A stretch of DNA of 64,000 nucleotides from Bacteroidia bacterium (GCA_030158725.1 JAOASJ010000025.1:20061-84060), one strand, 5' to 3'; positions 43,869 to 53,213 are shown, counted from the first letter of the stretch. Notes: generated by a model not told the origin, from the sequence alone. Numbers and translations: made by a program.

Positions 43869-44228
43869 CTACCAAAGTTGATCTTTATACAGTTCAGCAG
43901 ATGGAGTTCCTACTCGCTGACAGTTCATTTCATGATCTGTATTCCAATACATTTTCCAATAAGTTTTGAATCCACCAGCAGTTGGAACAATTTCTAGAGT
44001 ATCGGAATTATTTTTCCATTTCCATGTTCCAGTGTTTGCATAAATGCCGTTACCTCTGAAATCATGAATAATTGATCCACCCTGATTGTACCAAGCTTTA
44101 GTTGTTAATGTTGCCTTATTAAGGGTATTTGCAGGATTAGAGTCGTCTGACTTCTTACAAGACCCAAGAAATAAAGTGATTACCGGCAATGAAAGCCATA
44201 ATAGAGATTTAAAAGTTTGCTTTTCCAT
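43869..44228 (-). CDS. Small lipoprotein, paralogue of the next gene (copy 1)
   Basis: A 119-residue lipoprotein with lipobox FLGSC. The mature domain reads WYNQGGSIIHDFRGNGIY, GTWKWKNNSDTLEIV and WKMYWNTDHEMNC, ending LYKDQLW. The gene at 44316 has the same order of motifs, so the two arose by tandem duplication. The strands and the W-x-W-x-N-N-S-D-T-L pattern resemble the lipocalin-like domains of Bacteroidota lipoproteins, in a short form. Function unknown. It has its own -7 box, 24 bases before the ATG. Confidence 0.75.
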   Translation of the reverse strand: MEKQTFKSLLWLSLPVITLFLGSCKKSDDSNPANTLNKATLTTKAWYNQGGSIIHDFRGNGIYANTGTWKWKNNSDTLEIVPTAGGFKTYWKMYWNTDHEMNCQRVGTPSAELYKDQLW

Positions 44229-44252
44229 TAAAATTTATAATTGTTGTAGCGC

Positions 44253-44260
44253 CAAAAATA
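44253..44260 (-). promoter_or_regulatory. -7 box (TATTTTTG) for small lipoprotein gene, copy 1
   Basis: Exact TAnnTTTG, 24 bases before the ATG at 44228. Confidence 0.5.
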
Positions 44261-44315
44261 AGCCCCTCTCTACAACAAAAAAAATTTTGTGCCCTTTATT
44301 AATTAACACATAAGT

Positions 44316-44696
44316 CTACCAAGCTACATCTTTGTACAATAACTTTGTAAAAGTACCAATCTTTTCACATTCCATCTCATTGCTTGTATTCCAATATACT
44401 TTCCAAAAAGTATCTGGATATCCAGACTGGGTAACAATTTGTAATGTGTCAGAATTGTTCTTCCATTGCCATGTACCTCCCATAGTTCCATAAACGCCTC
44501 CTGCCTTTAAATCATGGATAAAAGAACTACCTTGACTATACCATTTTTTTGGTGCAAGTATACTTTTATTAAGCACCTTAGCAGGTGTTGAATTATTTCC
44601 AGATGAATCATCTGATTTCTTACTGCAAGCAGTGCTGAAGATAATGAGACCAAGAAATAAAATTAATTTTAGGGTTTTTGTAAGATTGTTGTTCAT
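44316..44696 (-). CDS. Small lipoprotein, paralogue of the previous gene (copy 2)
   Basis: A 126-residue lipoprotein (lipobox IFSTAC) related to the product of 43869-44228: WYSQGSSFIHDLKAGGVYG, GTWQWKNNSDTLQIV, WKVYWNTSNEMECEKIGT and the ending LYKDVAW match position by position. A longer open frame begins at 44768, but a -7 box at 44711-44718 and the lipoprotein signal beginning MNNNLTKTLKLILF place the start at the ATG 44696. It lies next to the ECF sigma gene and is transcribed away from it; each copy has its own promoter box. Confidence 0.75.
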   Translation of the reverse strand: MNNNLTKTLKLILFLGLIIFSTACSKKSDDSSGNNSTPAKVLNKSILAPKKWYSQGSSFIHDLKAGGVYGTMGGTWQWKNNSDTLQIVTQSGYPDTFWKVYWNTSNEMECEKIGTFTKLLYKDVAW

Positions 44697-44710
44697 AAGT
44701 GTTTTTTTAT

Positions 44711-44718
44711 CAAAATTA
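44711..44718 (-). promoter_or_regulatory. -7 box (TAATTTTG) for small lipoprotein gene, copy 2
   Basis: Exact TAnnTTTG, 14 bases before the ATG at 44696. Confidence 0.5.
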
Positions 44719-44894
44719 CTTATCAGTGATAAATAATTAAAAAATTTAGATAAAAGTAGATTTAACAAAGTTGAATTGTGTAAAAATATCGTTTAAGGTA
44801 AAAGATCTGTTATTAAAAATATGACTCTTAACTTAAAAAAAATTAATTAGCATTGTAACCTATTTAATATTCTATCGTTATAGATTTATAATTG

Positions 44895-45377
44895 ATGACA
44901 GAAAAAGAGTATAATACCTCTGTTGATTTGCATGCCAAAGCTTTGTTTAGATTTATTTTTAAAAATCTGAATGTTAGAGAAGATGCAGAAAACATTGTTC
45001 AAGACTCTTTTGAAAGTTTATGGCTAAATAAAGATAAAGTAGAATTTTCCAAATCCAAAAGTTGGCTATTTACAACAGGTTATCGCAAAATGATTGATGG
45101 AATAAGAAAAAATAAAAAAATTGTAGAGATGCCAGATGTTATCAAAGATAAAGGCAACAGCACAGCTCAACCAGATTTAAAATCAATTGTTAACTCGGCA
45201 TTAGAGAAACTTCCCGAAATTCAGAAAACAGTTATTATGTTGAGAGATTACGAAGGTTATGACTATGCCGAAATTGGAAAAATTACAAACTTAAATGAAT
45301 CACAAGTTAAAGTTTATATTTTTAGAGCAAGACAAACACTTAAGAACTATCTAGTAAATTTAGAAAATATTATATGA
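44895..45377 (+). CDS. ECF-type RNA polymerase sigma factor
   Basis: A 160-residue sigma factor. Region 2 is at about 10-75 (AENIVQDSFESLWLNKDKV, then SWLFTTGYRKMIDGIRKN). Region 4 is at about 100-155 (LEKLPEIQKTVIMLRDYEGY, YAEIGKITNLNESQVKVYIF with its helix-turn-helix). The ATG at 44895 directly follows a TTG in frame. TAGATTTA at 44881-44888 is one base off the -7 consensus. Its end overlaps the next gene by 4 bases (ATGA), the usual link between an ECF sigma and its anti-sigma factor. The signal it answers to is unknown. Confidence 0.9.
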   Translation: MTEKEYNTSVDLHAKALFRFIFKNLNVREDAENIVQDSFESLWLNKDKVEFSKSKSWLFTTGYRKMIDGIRKNKKIVEMPDVIKDKGNSTAQPDLKSIVNSALEKLPEIQKTVIMLRDYEGYDYAEIGKITNLNESQVKVYIFRARQTLKNYLVNLENII

Positions 45378-46141
45378 AACATATAAATGACGACAATATA
45401 GATGAATTAATGTTTCAACTTCTAGAAGGAGAAATAACCGGCATAGAACGAGAAAATCTTTTGCAGGCAATTCAATCTGATTCCAAGTACTTAGTACTTT
45501 GGAATGCATGGCAAAATACCGTTTTACAAAATGAAGAGATACCATTTAATGTTTCTAATCTAAAACGTAAAAAAACAATTATTATACCTCTTTATGTTAA
45601 ATATGCTGCAGCCGCTATTTTAATATTTAGTGTAATAATATTGTTAAATAGAGATAATTTAAAGCAAGAAGACATGGTACTTTTGCCTCCTAAAATTAAA
45701 ACATTCACAAATCCTTTGCCCCAAATTAAAAAAGACAGTGTATACAACAGCCATCTTATAAGAGATACTTTTGTTCCACTTAAAGAAAAAGTCAAATATA
45801 TGGCAGAGGAAAAATCTCCAACTTTAGAATCTATCATAATTGAAAAAAATGAAACGCCTTCAGAATTTAATATTGTTCAATTAAATAAAATAGATTCAAC
45901 CATGTTAGTAAACAAAACAATTGAAGTGAAAAGTTTAATTAAAGAGAATGAAGAAGAAATTTTTGTCTCTGTAAGCACCGAGGATAAACTAAATAATGCG
46001 AAAGACGTTAAAAACAAAACTAACTTTTTAGCGAGATTACTTGGTAAATCAAGCATAAAAATTGAACCTGATTACAACACAAGAACCAAACGAAAAATTA
46101 TATTCGAAAATAAAAAATATCAAATAATTGCTGGCTTTTAA
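45374..46141 (+). CDS. Membrane protein, probable anti-sigma factor
   Basis: A 255-residue protein with one membrane helix (about 73-92, AAAAILIFSVIILL). The short N-terminal cytoplasmic part (DNIDELMFQLLEGEITGIER) resembles the start of anti-sigma domains, and the C-terminal part is Lys/Glu-rich and periplasmic. It lacks a clear zinc-binding His-Cys motif. The 4-base overlap with the sigma gene and single-pass topology make an anti-sigma role likely. The function is inferred from context rather than from a domain match. Confidence 0.65.
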   Translation: MKHINDDNIDELMFQLLEGEITGIERENLLQAIQSDSKYLVLWNAWQNTVLQNEEIPFNVSNLKRKKTIIIPLYVKYAAAAILIFSVIILLNRDNLKQEDMVLLPPKIKTFTNPLPQIKKDSVYNSHLIRDTFVPLKEKVKYMAEEKSPTLESIIIEKNETPSEFNIVQLNKIDSTMLVNKTIEVKSLIKENEEEIFVSVSTEDKLNNAKDVKNKTNFLARLLGKSSIKIEPDYNTRTKRKIIFENKKYQIIAGF

Positions 46142-46152
46142 TAAAAAATAAA

Positions 46153-47088
46153 ATGAAAACAATTCATATCATATTATGCAGTATTGCTCTTGCTTATGCA
46201 GGCATATATGCGAAAGCTCAAAATACTTCTGATAGTGTTAGAGTGACTTACAAAAACAAAACAGTAGTGGTTAAACCACAAGGTGATGAAAGTTATACCA
46301 CAATCAAATTTAAAGATACTGGTCTCAACAAAAAAATCATTGTAAAAATAGCAGTTCTAGACAACTATGAAATTGCAGAAAAAAAGATTGAAGACAAACT
46401 AGATACAACTTCAAAAAAAGTCTACAATATGCTTAAATACAACAAATCAAATGAGCGAAAACACTTTATTGAAACGGATTATTTCGCTACTTTTGATCTA
46501 GGCCTAACTTCAACAATAAATGAATTTGATAAAAATACTTTTAATCCTAAAATTGGCAAAAGTGTTAATATGAATATTGGTTTAATTAGGCAAAATATGA
46601 ATCTTTTAAAAGGCCAATTGTTATTGAGCTATGGACTGAGCTTAAACAATTACTATTTAAAATATGAAAACAAACAGATTATACAACATATTGATAACCA
46701 AGGGTATTTAGTAGGAATTAAAGATACCATTAATACATATTCAAAAAATCGTTTAGATGTTCGATATTTTACTATTCCTGTTTTAGTTGAATACCATAGT
46801 AAGTCAAATAAATTCAGTATTGCAACTGGAGTTGAATTTGGTTTTAATGGAAGAAGTAAATACGTTTTAAAAGGTGAAAATAATGGCTCTAACTTTAAAA
46901 ACAAACAAGAAGCAGACCTAAACATTAATCCTACCCAATTAAACGCTGTAATACGCATAGGATTAGATAACATCGCCTTATATGGCAAATATAGCATAAG
47001 CGATATGTATCAAAATTCGAATTATGCTTCAAATCAAAATCCACATCAACATTTGTATAGTGTAGGAATTTGCTTCTTTGGGATCTAA
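46153..47088 (+). CDS. Outer membrane beta-barrel protein of the ECF locus
   Basis: A 311-residue exported protein: signal peptide (IILCSIALAYAGIYAKAQ), a linker region with many Lys, then beta-strands of a small porin-like barrel (YFATFDLGLTSTINEF, GQLLLSYGLSLNNYYLKY, FSIATGVEFGFNGRSKY, AVIRIGLDNIALYGKYSI) ending in an aromatic C-terminus, GICFFGI. It fits the outer membrane beta-barrel (OMP_b-brl-like) proteins of the phylum. It starts 11 bases after the probable anti-sigma gene, so the three form an operon, and it could be the target or sensor of the sigma factor. Confidence 0.75.
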   Translation: MKTIHIILCSIALAYAGIYAKAQNTSDSVRVTYKNKTVVVKPQGDESYTTIKFKDTGLNKKIIVKIAVLDNYEIAEKKIEDKLDTTSKKVYNMLKYNKSNERKHFIETDYFATFDLGLTSTINEFDKNTFNPKIGKSVNMNIGLIRQNMNLLKGQLLLSYGLSLNNYYLKYENKQIIQHIDNQGYLVGIKDTINTYSKNRLDVRYFTIPVLVEYHSKSNKFSIATGVEFGFNGRSKYVLKGENNGSNFKNKQEADLNINPTQLNAVIRIGLDNIALYGKYSISDMYQNSNYASNQNPHQHLYSVGICFFGI

Positions 47089-47103
47089 GATATAATTAAA
47101 AAT

Positions 47104-47135
47104 AAAAAAGGCAGATGGAAACATCTGCCTTTTTT
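47104..47135. terminator. Bidirectional terminator after ECF operon
   Basis: Perfect 14-bp stem AAAAAAGGCAGATG/CATCTGCCTTTTTT with a GAAA tetraloop. It serves the + strand operon and also lies 20 bases beyond the stop of the minus-strand gene at 47156. Confidence 0.92.
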
Positions 47136-47155
47136 ATTTATCTTTAATGTTAATT

Positions 47156-47809
47156 CTAACCTGGAAGTCTACTTATAGACTTTTCCATTATTTTTATCTG
47201 TTCTACGATATCTTTTGATTTAGGGTTTAATGCCTTTGCTTTTCTAAAATATGCCTTTCCCGACTTGTTTTGTTGTCTTTGGATTTCTAAAGAACATAAT
47301 TGTAAATAAACACCGGCTAAACTTTCTTTGTCAGGAATTCCTGCTTGAATAGCTGCTAATAAATTAGCTCTACCCTCTTTAGTTTTACCTTGACGCATTT
47401 GAATAAATCCTAATTGCATTAAATTAGTTCCTTGCATATCACCCGCTAAGGATGATTTAGTATTTAAACTCTTACGTATATTTGATTCAGCAGTAGACAA
47501 ATCATTTGTTGCCATTGACATGGTGCTTTGCAACATATAATATGCTGAACGTATTGGTTTAACTAACAAATTTGGATACTTAATTTTTTTAATATAAACC
47601 AAAGCTTGGTCTACATCACCGTCTTCAACTGCATCTTTAACTAAGCGCATTGTTCCTATCATAAAATGGAGCACAACGGACACAATAGCCAAGATGTATA
47701 AAATCCAAGCCAATATCACATCAGCGAACAAGTGAGAGAGTATACCTGCCACTAGTAATCCTAGTGCAAAAAACAATCTATAAAGTATATATAATCTTAA
47801 AAGTTTCAT
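47156..47809 (-). CDS. Membrane-anchored TPR-like protein
   Basis: A 217-residue inner-membrane protein with two hydrophobic helices in the first 60 residues (LFFALGLLVAGILSHLF, VILAWILYILAIVSVVL). The soluble part contains degenerate TPR-like helices (GDVDQALVYIKKIKYPNL, LMQLGFIQMRQGKTKEGRAN, LCSLEIQRQQNKSGKAYFRK). Role unknown, probably a protein scaffold. It lies 6 bases after the GumN-like gene and is the last gene of the lspA run. Confidence 0.7.
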   Translation of the reverse strand: MKLLRLYILYRLFFALGLLVAGILSHLFADVILAWILYILAIVSVVLHFMIGTMRLVKDAVEDGDVDQALVYIKKIKYPNLLVKPIRSAYYMLQSTMSMATNDLSTAESNIRKSLNTKSSLAGDMQGTNLMQLGFIQMRQGKTKEGRANLLAAIQAGIPDKESLAGVYLQLCSLEIQRQQNKSGKAYFRKAKALNPKSKDIVEQIKIMEKSISRLPG

Positions 47810-47815
47810 TCTTCT

Positions 47816-48691
47816 TTATTTATCAAATTTAATTAAAATCGGCTCTAATGTAAATCCAGCTTTCTTTAATAATTCTACCATTCCAAATTCTCCAGAAATA
47901 TGTGCGGCTCCAACTGCAACAAAATATGATTTGGCATATATATTCTTCTGTAAATACGTAACCCAATTCATATTTCTATTATCCAATAAAACATCTTTTA
48001 AAAACAGCATTTCTGGAGAAGTTTTAAATGATAATTCATAAATCAATTTAGACTGTTGAGAATTATATGCCTTTAGCATTTCACTAAAATCATTCTTAGC
48101 TTTTTGCACATCCATTGCAAATTCTAATAACCATTTAACTTGTATACTATCTGGAATACTGTTTAATAAACTATCTTGGAATTGAGGAGATTCTAAACCA
48201 TAAGATTCCTTATTGTTGCGTTTAGCAAGTTCTGCTACTATAAAATCTAAAGGTATTGGAGAACAACCAATAATAGAATCAGATAAATACATTTTACCCA
48301 ACAATGACATAGGGGTTCTTTTGTCTAGATTTTTGAGTGAATCTCCTAGTAATTTCTGACAAATACTATCTACCAAGGACCTTTCTTTTGCTGTCAGAAA
48401 AGATGAAATAGAATTCTCTGATTCTTTCATCGAAGACTTCATCAAATAAACAAAGGTTGAAAAATCATTTAGATTTAACTCCATTGCGACAACATCAACA
48501 GATTTAAATGTACTTAAAAAATCTTCAGTGAAAATCTTATCTTTATCACAATAAGCATGAATAGTCCCAAATAAGTAACTAGGCTTTGCTAAACCATTTC
48601 CACTTATCTTCCATAGCAATCCATCACTTTGTGCACTTAGTAATGAATAAAATAAAATAAATGCCGTAAAAAGTATTTCTTTAAGCTTCAT
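47816..48691 (-). CDS. TraB/GumN (TIKI-like) family protein
   Basis: A 291-residue exported protein with signal peptide (ILFTAFILFYSLLSAQ). It has the family motifs SYLFGTIHAYC (GTxH), VAMELNL and VAVGAAHISGEFGMVELL (GxxH). The conserved His and Glu of this superfamily are thought to form a metal site, and the eukaryotic TIKI members are proteases; the bacterial function is not established. The ATG at 48691 gives a normal signal peptide and overlaps lspA by 11 bases; another ATG seven codons upstream is possible. Confidence 0.85.
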   Translation of the reverse strand: MKLKEILFTAFILFYSLLSAQSDGLLWKISGNGLAKPSYLFGTIHAYCDKDKIFTEDFLSTFKSVDVVAMELNLNDFSTFVYLMKSSMKESENSISSFLTAKERSLVDSICQKLLGDSLKNLDKRTPMSLLGKMYLSDSIIGCSPIPLDFIVAELAKRNNKESYGLESPQFQDSLLNSIPDSIQVKWLLEFAMDVQKAKNDFSEMLKAYNSQQSKLIYELSFKTSPEMLFLKDVLLDNRNMNWVTYLQKNIYAKSYFVAVGAAHISGEFGMVELLKKAGFTLEPILIKFDK

Positions 48692-49385
48692 TTGAAATTG
48701 CATGTTCTTCAATGTTAGCTTCGTGATTAATTTCAGAAGAATCTTCTTTATTTAGATGCAAATTAAAAAAACGTTTTTGAAAAATAATAATTGCTATAAC
48801 ACCAGCACTAATAGCAGCGTCTGCTAAATTAAAGACAGGACTGAAAAAAATAAATTCTTGACCAGGTTTAATTGGCGACCAAGATGGATAATGTGTTTCA
48901 ATTATAGGAAAATAAAGCATGTCTACTACCCAACCCAATAAATAACCTCCTTGATAGTCATTCATATCATGATACCAAACACCATAAAATACACAATCTA
49001 TAATATTTCCTAGGGCACCGCCTAAAATCAATGCCACACAAACTAAAAAGAATGTATTGGCTTGTTTTTTAATGTGTGATATTAAATACCAAAAACCGAA
49101 TATAGCAACGCCTAGTCTTAAAATTGATAATGCATATTTTCCCTTTACCCCAAAAAACTTCATTCCAAATGCCATCCCTTCATTTTCGGTAAAATGTAAA
49201 AAGAACCAATCTTTTATCATTGGCCTCTCTGTATGCAATATCATATTGTTCTTTACCCAATATTTTAGGTATTGATCTATAAATATTACAAACAATAAAA
49301 CCAGAAATGGCAAGGCCCATTTCAAAACAGATATTTTCTTCTGTTCTGGAATTAATGAAGTATTATCAATTTCTTCGCTATTCAA
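48681..49385 (-). CDS. lspA: Lipoprotein signal peptidase (signal peptidase II)
   Basis: LspA cleaves the signal peptide of lipoproteins at the lipidated Cys. It has four membrane helices and 234 residues, longer than the E. coli enzyme because of an N-terminal tail and a loop after ENEGMAFGM. The catalytic aspartates are in GGALGNIIDCVFYG and FNLADAAISAGV. It starts at TTG; the first 20 residues are hydrophilic. Several lipoproteins in this window depend on this enzyme. Neighbours ileS and the DksA-like gene upstream are typical of Bacteroidota. Confidence 0.95.
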   Translation of the reverse strand: MNSEEIDNTSLIPEQKKISVLKWALPFLVLLFVIFIDQYLKYWVKNNMILHTERPMIKDWFFLHFTENEGMAFGMKFFGVKGKYALSILRLGVAIFGFWYLISHIKKQANTFFLVCVALILGGALGNIIDCVFYGVWYHDMNDYQGGYLLGWVVDMLYFPIIETHYPSWSPIKPGQEFIFFSPVFNLADAAISAGVIAIIIFQKRFFNLHLNKEDSSEINHEANIEEHAISNEA

Positions 49386-49395
49386 AATTCTAAGG

Positions 49396-49797
49396 CTATT
49401 TGTATTGATTTAATTTAGCTTCCATACTTAAAGTTGCGTGCGGTACAGCTTTTAATCTCTCTTTTTGGATTAATTTACCTGTTACCCTGCAAACTCCGTA
49501 TGTTTTGTTTTCAATTCTAATCAATGCAGCTTCTAAGTTGTCAATAAACTTCTTTTGTCTTGCAGCCAATTGATTTAAGTTCTCTTTTTCAAAAGTACTT
49601 GCGCCATCATCTAGAGTTAAATATTGATTTGAGGTATTCTCATCCCCATTTTCATTTGGATTTTGCAATGATTTTTGCATTTTACCAAATTCATCTTTAG
49701 CAACTTCTAATTTAGACAAAATTAATTGTTTAAATTCTAGTAAATCAGCATCGCTGTAGCGAGTTTTTTCTTTTTCTTCAATTTTTTTCTTAGCCAT
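49396..49797 (-). CDS. TraR/DksA-family protein with degenerate zinc finger
   Basis: A 133-residue cytoplasmic protein. The N-terminal coiled coil (ADLLEFKQLILSKLEVAKDE) and the tail match the DksA/TraR family, whose members bind in the secondary channel of RNA polymerase and act with ppGpp. The zinc-finger part reads YGVCRVTGKLIQKERLKAVP followed by HATLSMEAK, with only one of the four usual Cys, so no zinc site is expected. This form is regular in Bacteroidota. It overlaps the end of ileS by 8 bases and sits 10 bases before lspA, so it is part of that operon. Confidence 0.88.
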   Translation of the reverse strand: MAKKKIEEKEKTRYSDADLLEFKQLILSKLEVAKDEFGKMQKSLQNPNENGDENTSNQYLTLDDGASTFEKENLNQLAARQKKFIDNLEAALIRIENKTYGVCRVTGKLIQKERLKAVPHATLSMEAKLNQYK

Positions 49798-52700
49798 TTT
49801 TTTCTAGTTCTATGATACAATTTACACCTTCAATGTCAATTTCAGCGCCATTTTGCAACCCTTCTACATGAATTAAATCATCTGCTAAAATTTCGCTGCA
49901 AATATACGATTTAAAATCAAGTATAGCACCCCAAGTGATTTCATCTGTTTCAACTCTAACCAAAATTCTATCCATTACATCTAATCCAGAATCTTTTCTT
50001 AAATTTTGTAATCGGTTTACAAATTCTCTAGCTATTCCTTCTTTTCTTAACGAATCACTTATTGTTATGTCTAGAGCTACTGTTAATGCTCCATTAGTAT
50101 TCACCAACCACCCTGGAATATCTTGAGCTGTTATTTCAACATCCTCAAGAATTAATTCAAACTTAATTGATCCAAGGTCTATTTCTATTTTACCGTCTTT
50201 CTCTATTGTTCTTATCGCATCTTGGTTCATTTTCGAAACTGCTGCGCTTAAGAGTTTCATATTTGATCCAATTTTAGGACCCAAAGCTTTGAAATTAAGT
50301 TTTATGCCTTTTACAATAACTTCATTTTCAGCACTTAAATATTCAAGTTCTTTAACATTTACCTCAGATAAAATTAAATCTTGAATATGCTCCAATCGCT
50401 TTTTAAACACTTCATCTAAAACGGGAACCATTATCTTTTGCAACGGTTGTCTAACTCTAATATTGTGCTTCTTTCTCAAACCTAAAATCATGCTGCTAAG
50501 ATCTTGAGCCAGCTGCATGGTCTTTTCAAGCTCGACATCTATCAATTCTTCCTTGATTATTGGGAATAAACTCAAATGAATAGATGAAAGTTCTGTCTCT
50601 GATTTTAAACTCTTGTGCAACCATTCAGAAAAGAAAGGAGCAAATGGACTCATTAATTTATTTACACTAACCAAGCAAGTATACAATGTATCATATGCTG
50701 ATTGTTTGTCCAAATTCATTTCTCCTTTCCAAAATCTTCTTCTTGACAATCTAATATACCAATTGCTTAAATCATCACAAACAAATGTTTCAATTGCCCT
50801 TGCAGCAGGAGTCGGATCATAGGCATCCATGCACCCAGATACTGTCTTAATCAAAGTATTTAATTTAGATAATATCCAGTTGTCTAATTCACTTAATTGA
50901 TTGCTTTGTAAAATACGTGATGCATTATATTCATATTGATCAATATTAGCGTATATCGCAAAGAAAGAATACGTGTTGTATAGTGTGCCAAAAAACTTTC
51001 TTTGTGTTTCAGCTATACCTTCTAAATCAAATTTTAAATTATCCCATGGATCAGAATTGGTAATCATATACCATCTTGTACTATCAGATCCATATTTATT
51101 TATAGTGGTAAAAGGATCAATAGCATTTCCAAGACGTTTACTCATCTTATTGCCATTTTTATCCAACACCAAACCATTCGCTATAACATTTTTATAGGCT
51201 ACCGAATCAAACAACATGGCAGCAATAGTGTGCAATGTAAAGAACCATCCTCTAGTTTGGTCAACACCTTCAGCAATAAAATCAGCAGGAAAATTCTCCG
51301 CCCATTTATCTTTATTTTGTAATCCCCATTGAGCATAAGGCATTGCACCGCTGTCAAACCAGACGTCAATCAAATCACTTTCGCGTTTCATCGGTTTTCC
51401 CGAATTTGAAACTAAAATAATTTCATCTACAAAAGGTTTATGCAAATCTGGTATTTCAGAAATAGTCTGATTCAAATTTAATTTCTCATTAGCTTTTTGA
51501 ATTTCAACTTTAAATTCTTCAACTGAACCAATGCAAATTTCTTCATCCCCTTCTTCTGTTCTCCATATTGGCAATGGTGTTCCCCAATATCTGCTTCTAC
51601 TTAGATTCCAATCAACTAAATTCTCTAACCAATTACCAAACCTACCTTCACCTGTAGACTGAGGTTTCCAATTAATGGTCTTATTTAACTCAACCAATTT
51701 ATCTTTAACTGCAGTTGTTTTTACAAACCAACTTTCTAAGGGATAATACAAGATTGGCTTATCTGTTCTCCAACAATGCGGATAAGTATGCTCATATTTC
51801 TCCTTTTTGAAAAGCTTATCTTCATTTTGTAATTTTAAAACTATTCTTTCATCAACGTTTAAATAGTTTAATTTACTAGTATCTTTTATAAAACCTTGGA
51901 GTTTGTCTTTTTGAACTTCTAATTCAACTGCCTTTTCGGTTTCATTTAAATAGTCTTCTTTGACATACTCTTCGCCATAAAGAAACAACCCATCATTAAC
52001 CCCTGATAAGAATTTACCTCTCTTATCAACCAAGGTTAAAGAGCCGACTCCATTTTGTTTAGCAACTCTGTAATCATCTGCACCGAAACTTGGCGCTATA
52101 TGAACAATACCAGTTCCATCTTCAGTAGTTACAAAATCACCTATTAGAACTTTAAACGCATCGCCCTCAATCAAATTCCTGTTGTTGGCTTCAAATGATA
52201 GCAATTGCTCATAAGTTAATCCGGCCAATTCTGATCCTTTAATTGAACCTAAAACTCTATATGGTATTATTTTATCGCCTGGTTTATAATCTTCAAACGA
52301 TGCATCTTGACCCGCTATGTTAAAATGTTTCCCTATTAATGGTTCAGCCATTATAACATTAACTCTTTTGTGAGAGTATGCATTGATCGTTTCTAAACAA
52401 ACATAATTTATATTCTTACCTACAGCCAAAGCAGTATTACTTGGCAAAGTCCATGGAGTGGTGGTCCAAGCTAAAAAATATAATGAATCAATTGCTAAAC
52501 CTTCAATTTTAAATAACTTTAATGCCCTATCTAAAGATTCCTCAGTTAATTTAAATTGTGCCACTGCTGTGGTGTCTTTAACATTCTTATAGGTTCCTGG
52601 TTGATTCAACTCATGTGAAGACAAACCTGTGCCAGCTGCTGGACTATAAGGTTGTATGGTATGTCCTTTGTATAAATATCCTTTTTGATGTATTTGTTTA

Positions 52701-53185
52701 AGTAAATACCACAGGGTTTCAATATAGCTGGTTTCATAAGTAACATATGGATTGTCAAGGTCAACCCAATAACCCATTTTTACTGTTAACTCATCCCATT
52801 TATCTTTAAACTCCATTACGTCTTTTCTACATTCAGCATTGTAGTCAAGAACAGAAATTTTCTTTCCTATATCTTCCTTAGTAATTCCTAAACGCTTTTC
52901 AACTTGAAGTTCTATCGGTAGACCGTGAGTATCCCATCCACCTTTACGCTCAACTCTATATCCTTGCAAAGTTTTATATCTGCAAAAAATATCTTTAATA
53001 GCACGTGCCATAACATGGTGAATACCTGGCATTCCATTCGCACTCGGTGGTCCCTCATAAAAAACAAAGCGGTTATCAATTGGACGCGCATCAATACTCT
53101 TTTGAAAAGTTTTGTCATTCTCCCAATGATTTAAAACCTCAACTTCTATCTCCGGCCAATTAACTTGTTTAAGGGTACGATACAT
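49790..53185 (-). CDS. ileS: Isoleucyl-tRNA synthetase
   Basis: Class I synthetase of 1131 residues that charges tRNA-Ile. The HIGH motif is in PPSANGMPGIHHVMAR (GIHH form), the CP1 editing part has FLAWTTTPWTLPSNTALAV and GTGIVHIAPSFGADDY, the KMSKS motif is KMSKRLGNAIDP. The C-terminal extension without zinc-binding Cys is of the eukaryote-like type 2 form, which in some bacteria goes with mupirocin tolerance. It works with tilS (1610), which makes the AUA-reading tRNA. A TACCTTTG box lies 20 bases upstream. Confidence 0.97.
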   Translation of the reverse strand: MYRTLKQVNWPEIEVEVLNHWENDKTFQKSIDARPIDNRFVFYEGPPSANGMPGIHHVMARAIKDIFCRYKTLQGYRVERKGGWDTHGLPIELQVEKRLGITKEDIGKKISVLDYNAECRKDVMEFKDKWDELTVKMGYWVDLDNPYVTYETSYIETLWYLLKQIHQKGYLYKGHTIQPYSPAAGTGLSSHELNQPGTYKNVKDTTAVAQFKLTEESLDRALKLFKIEGLAIDSLYFLAWTTTPWTLPSNTALAVGKNINYVCLETINAYSHKRVNVIMAEPLIGKHFNIAGQDASFEDYKPGDKIIPYRVLGSIKGSELAGLTYEQLLSFEANNRNLIEGDAFKVLIGDFVTTEDGTGIVHIAPSFGADDYRVAKQNGVGSLTLVDKRGKFLSGVNDGLFLYGEEYVKEDYLNETEKAVELEVQKDKLQGFIKDTSKLNYLNVDERIVLKLQNEDKLFKKEKYEHTYPHCWRTDKPILYYPLESWFVKTTAVKDKLVELNKTINWKPQSTGEGRFGNWLENLVDWNLSRSRYWGTPLPIWRTEEGDEEICIGSVEEFKVEIQKANEKLNLNQTISEIPDLHKPFVDEIILVSNSGKPMKRESDLIDVWFDSGAMPYAQWGLQNKDKWAENFPADFIAEGVDQTRGWFFTLHTIAAMLFDSVAYKNVIANGLVLDKNGNKMSKRLGNAIDPFTTINKYGSDSTRWYMITNSDPWDNLKFDLEGIAETQRKFFGTLYNTYSFFAIYANIDQYEYNASRILQSNQLSELDNWILSKLNTLIKTVSGCMDAYDPTPAARAIETFVCDDLSNWYIRLSRRRFWKGEMNLDKQSAYDTLYTCLVSVNKLMSPFAPFFSEWLHKSLKSETELSSIHLSLFPIIKEELIDVELEKTMQLAQDLSSMILGLRKKHNIRVRQPLQKIMVPVLDEVFKKRLEHIQDLILSEVNVKELEYLSAENEVIVKGIKLNFKALGPKIGSNMKLLSAAVSKMNQDAIRTIEKDGKIEIDLGSIKFELILEDVEITAQDIPGWLVNTNGALTVALDITISDSLRKEGIAREFVNRLQNLRKDSGLDVMDRILVRVETDEITWGAILDFKSYICSEILADDLIHVEGLQNGAEIDIEGVNCIIELEKNG

Positions 53186-53205
53186 ACTTTATTTTCTAAA
53201 ATGTG

Positions 53206-53213
53206 CAAAGGTA
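53206..53213 (-). promoter_or_regulatory. -7 box (TACCTTTG) for ileS
   Basis: Exact TAnnTTTG on the minus strand, 20 bases before the ATG; a TTG lies about 21 bases further upstream and could be the -33 element. Confidence 0.6.
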
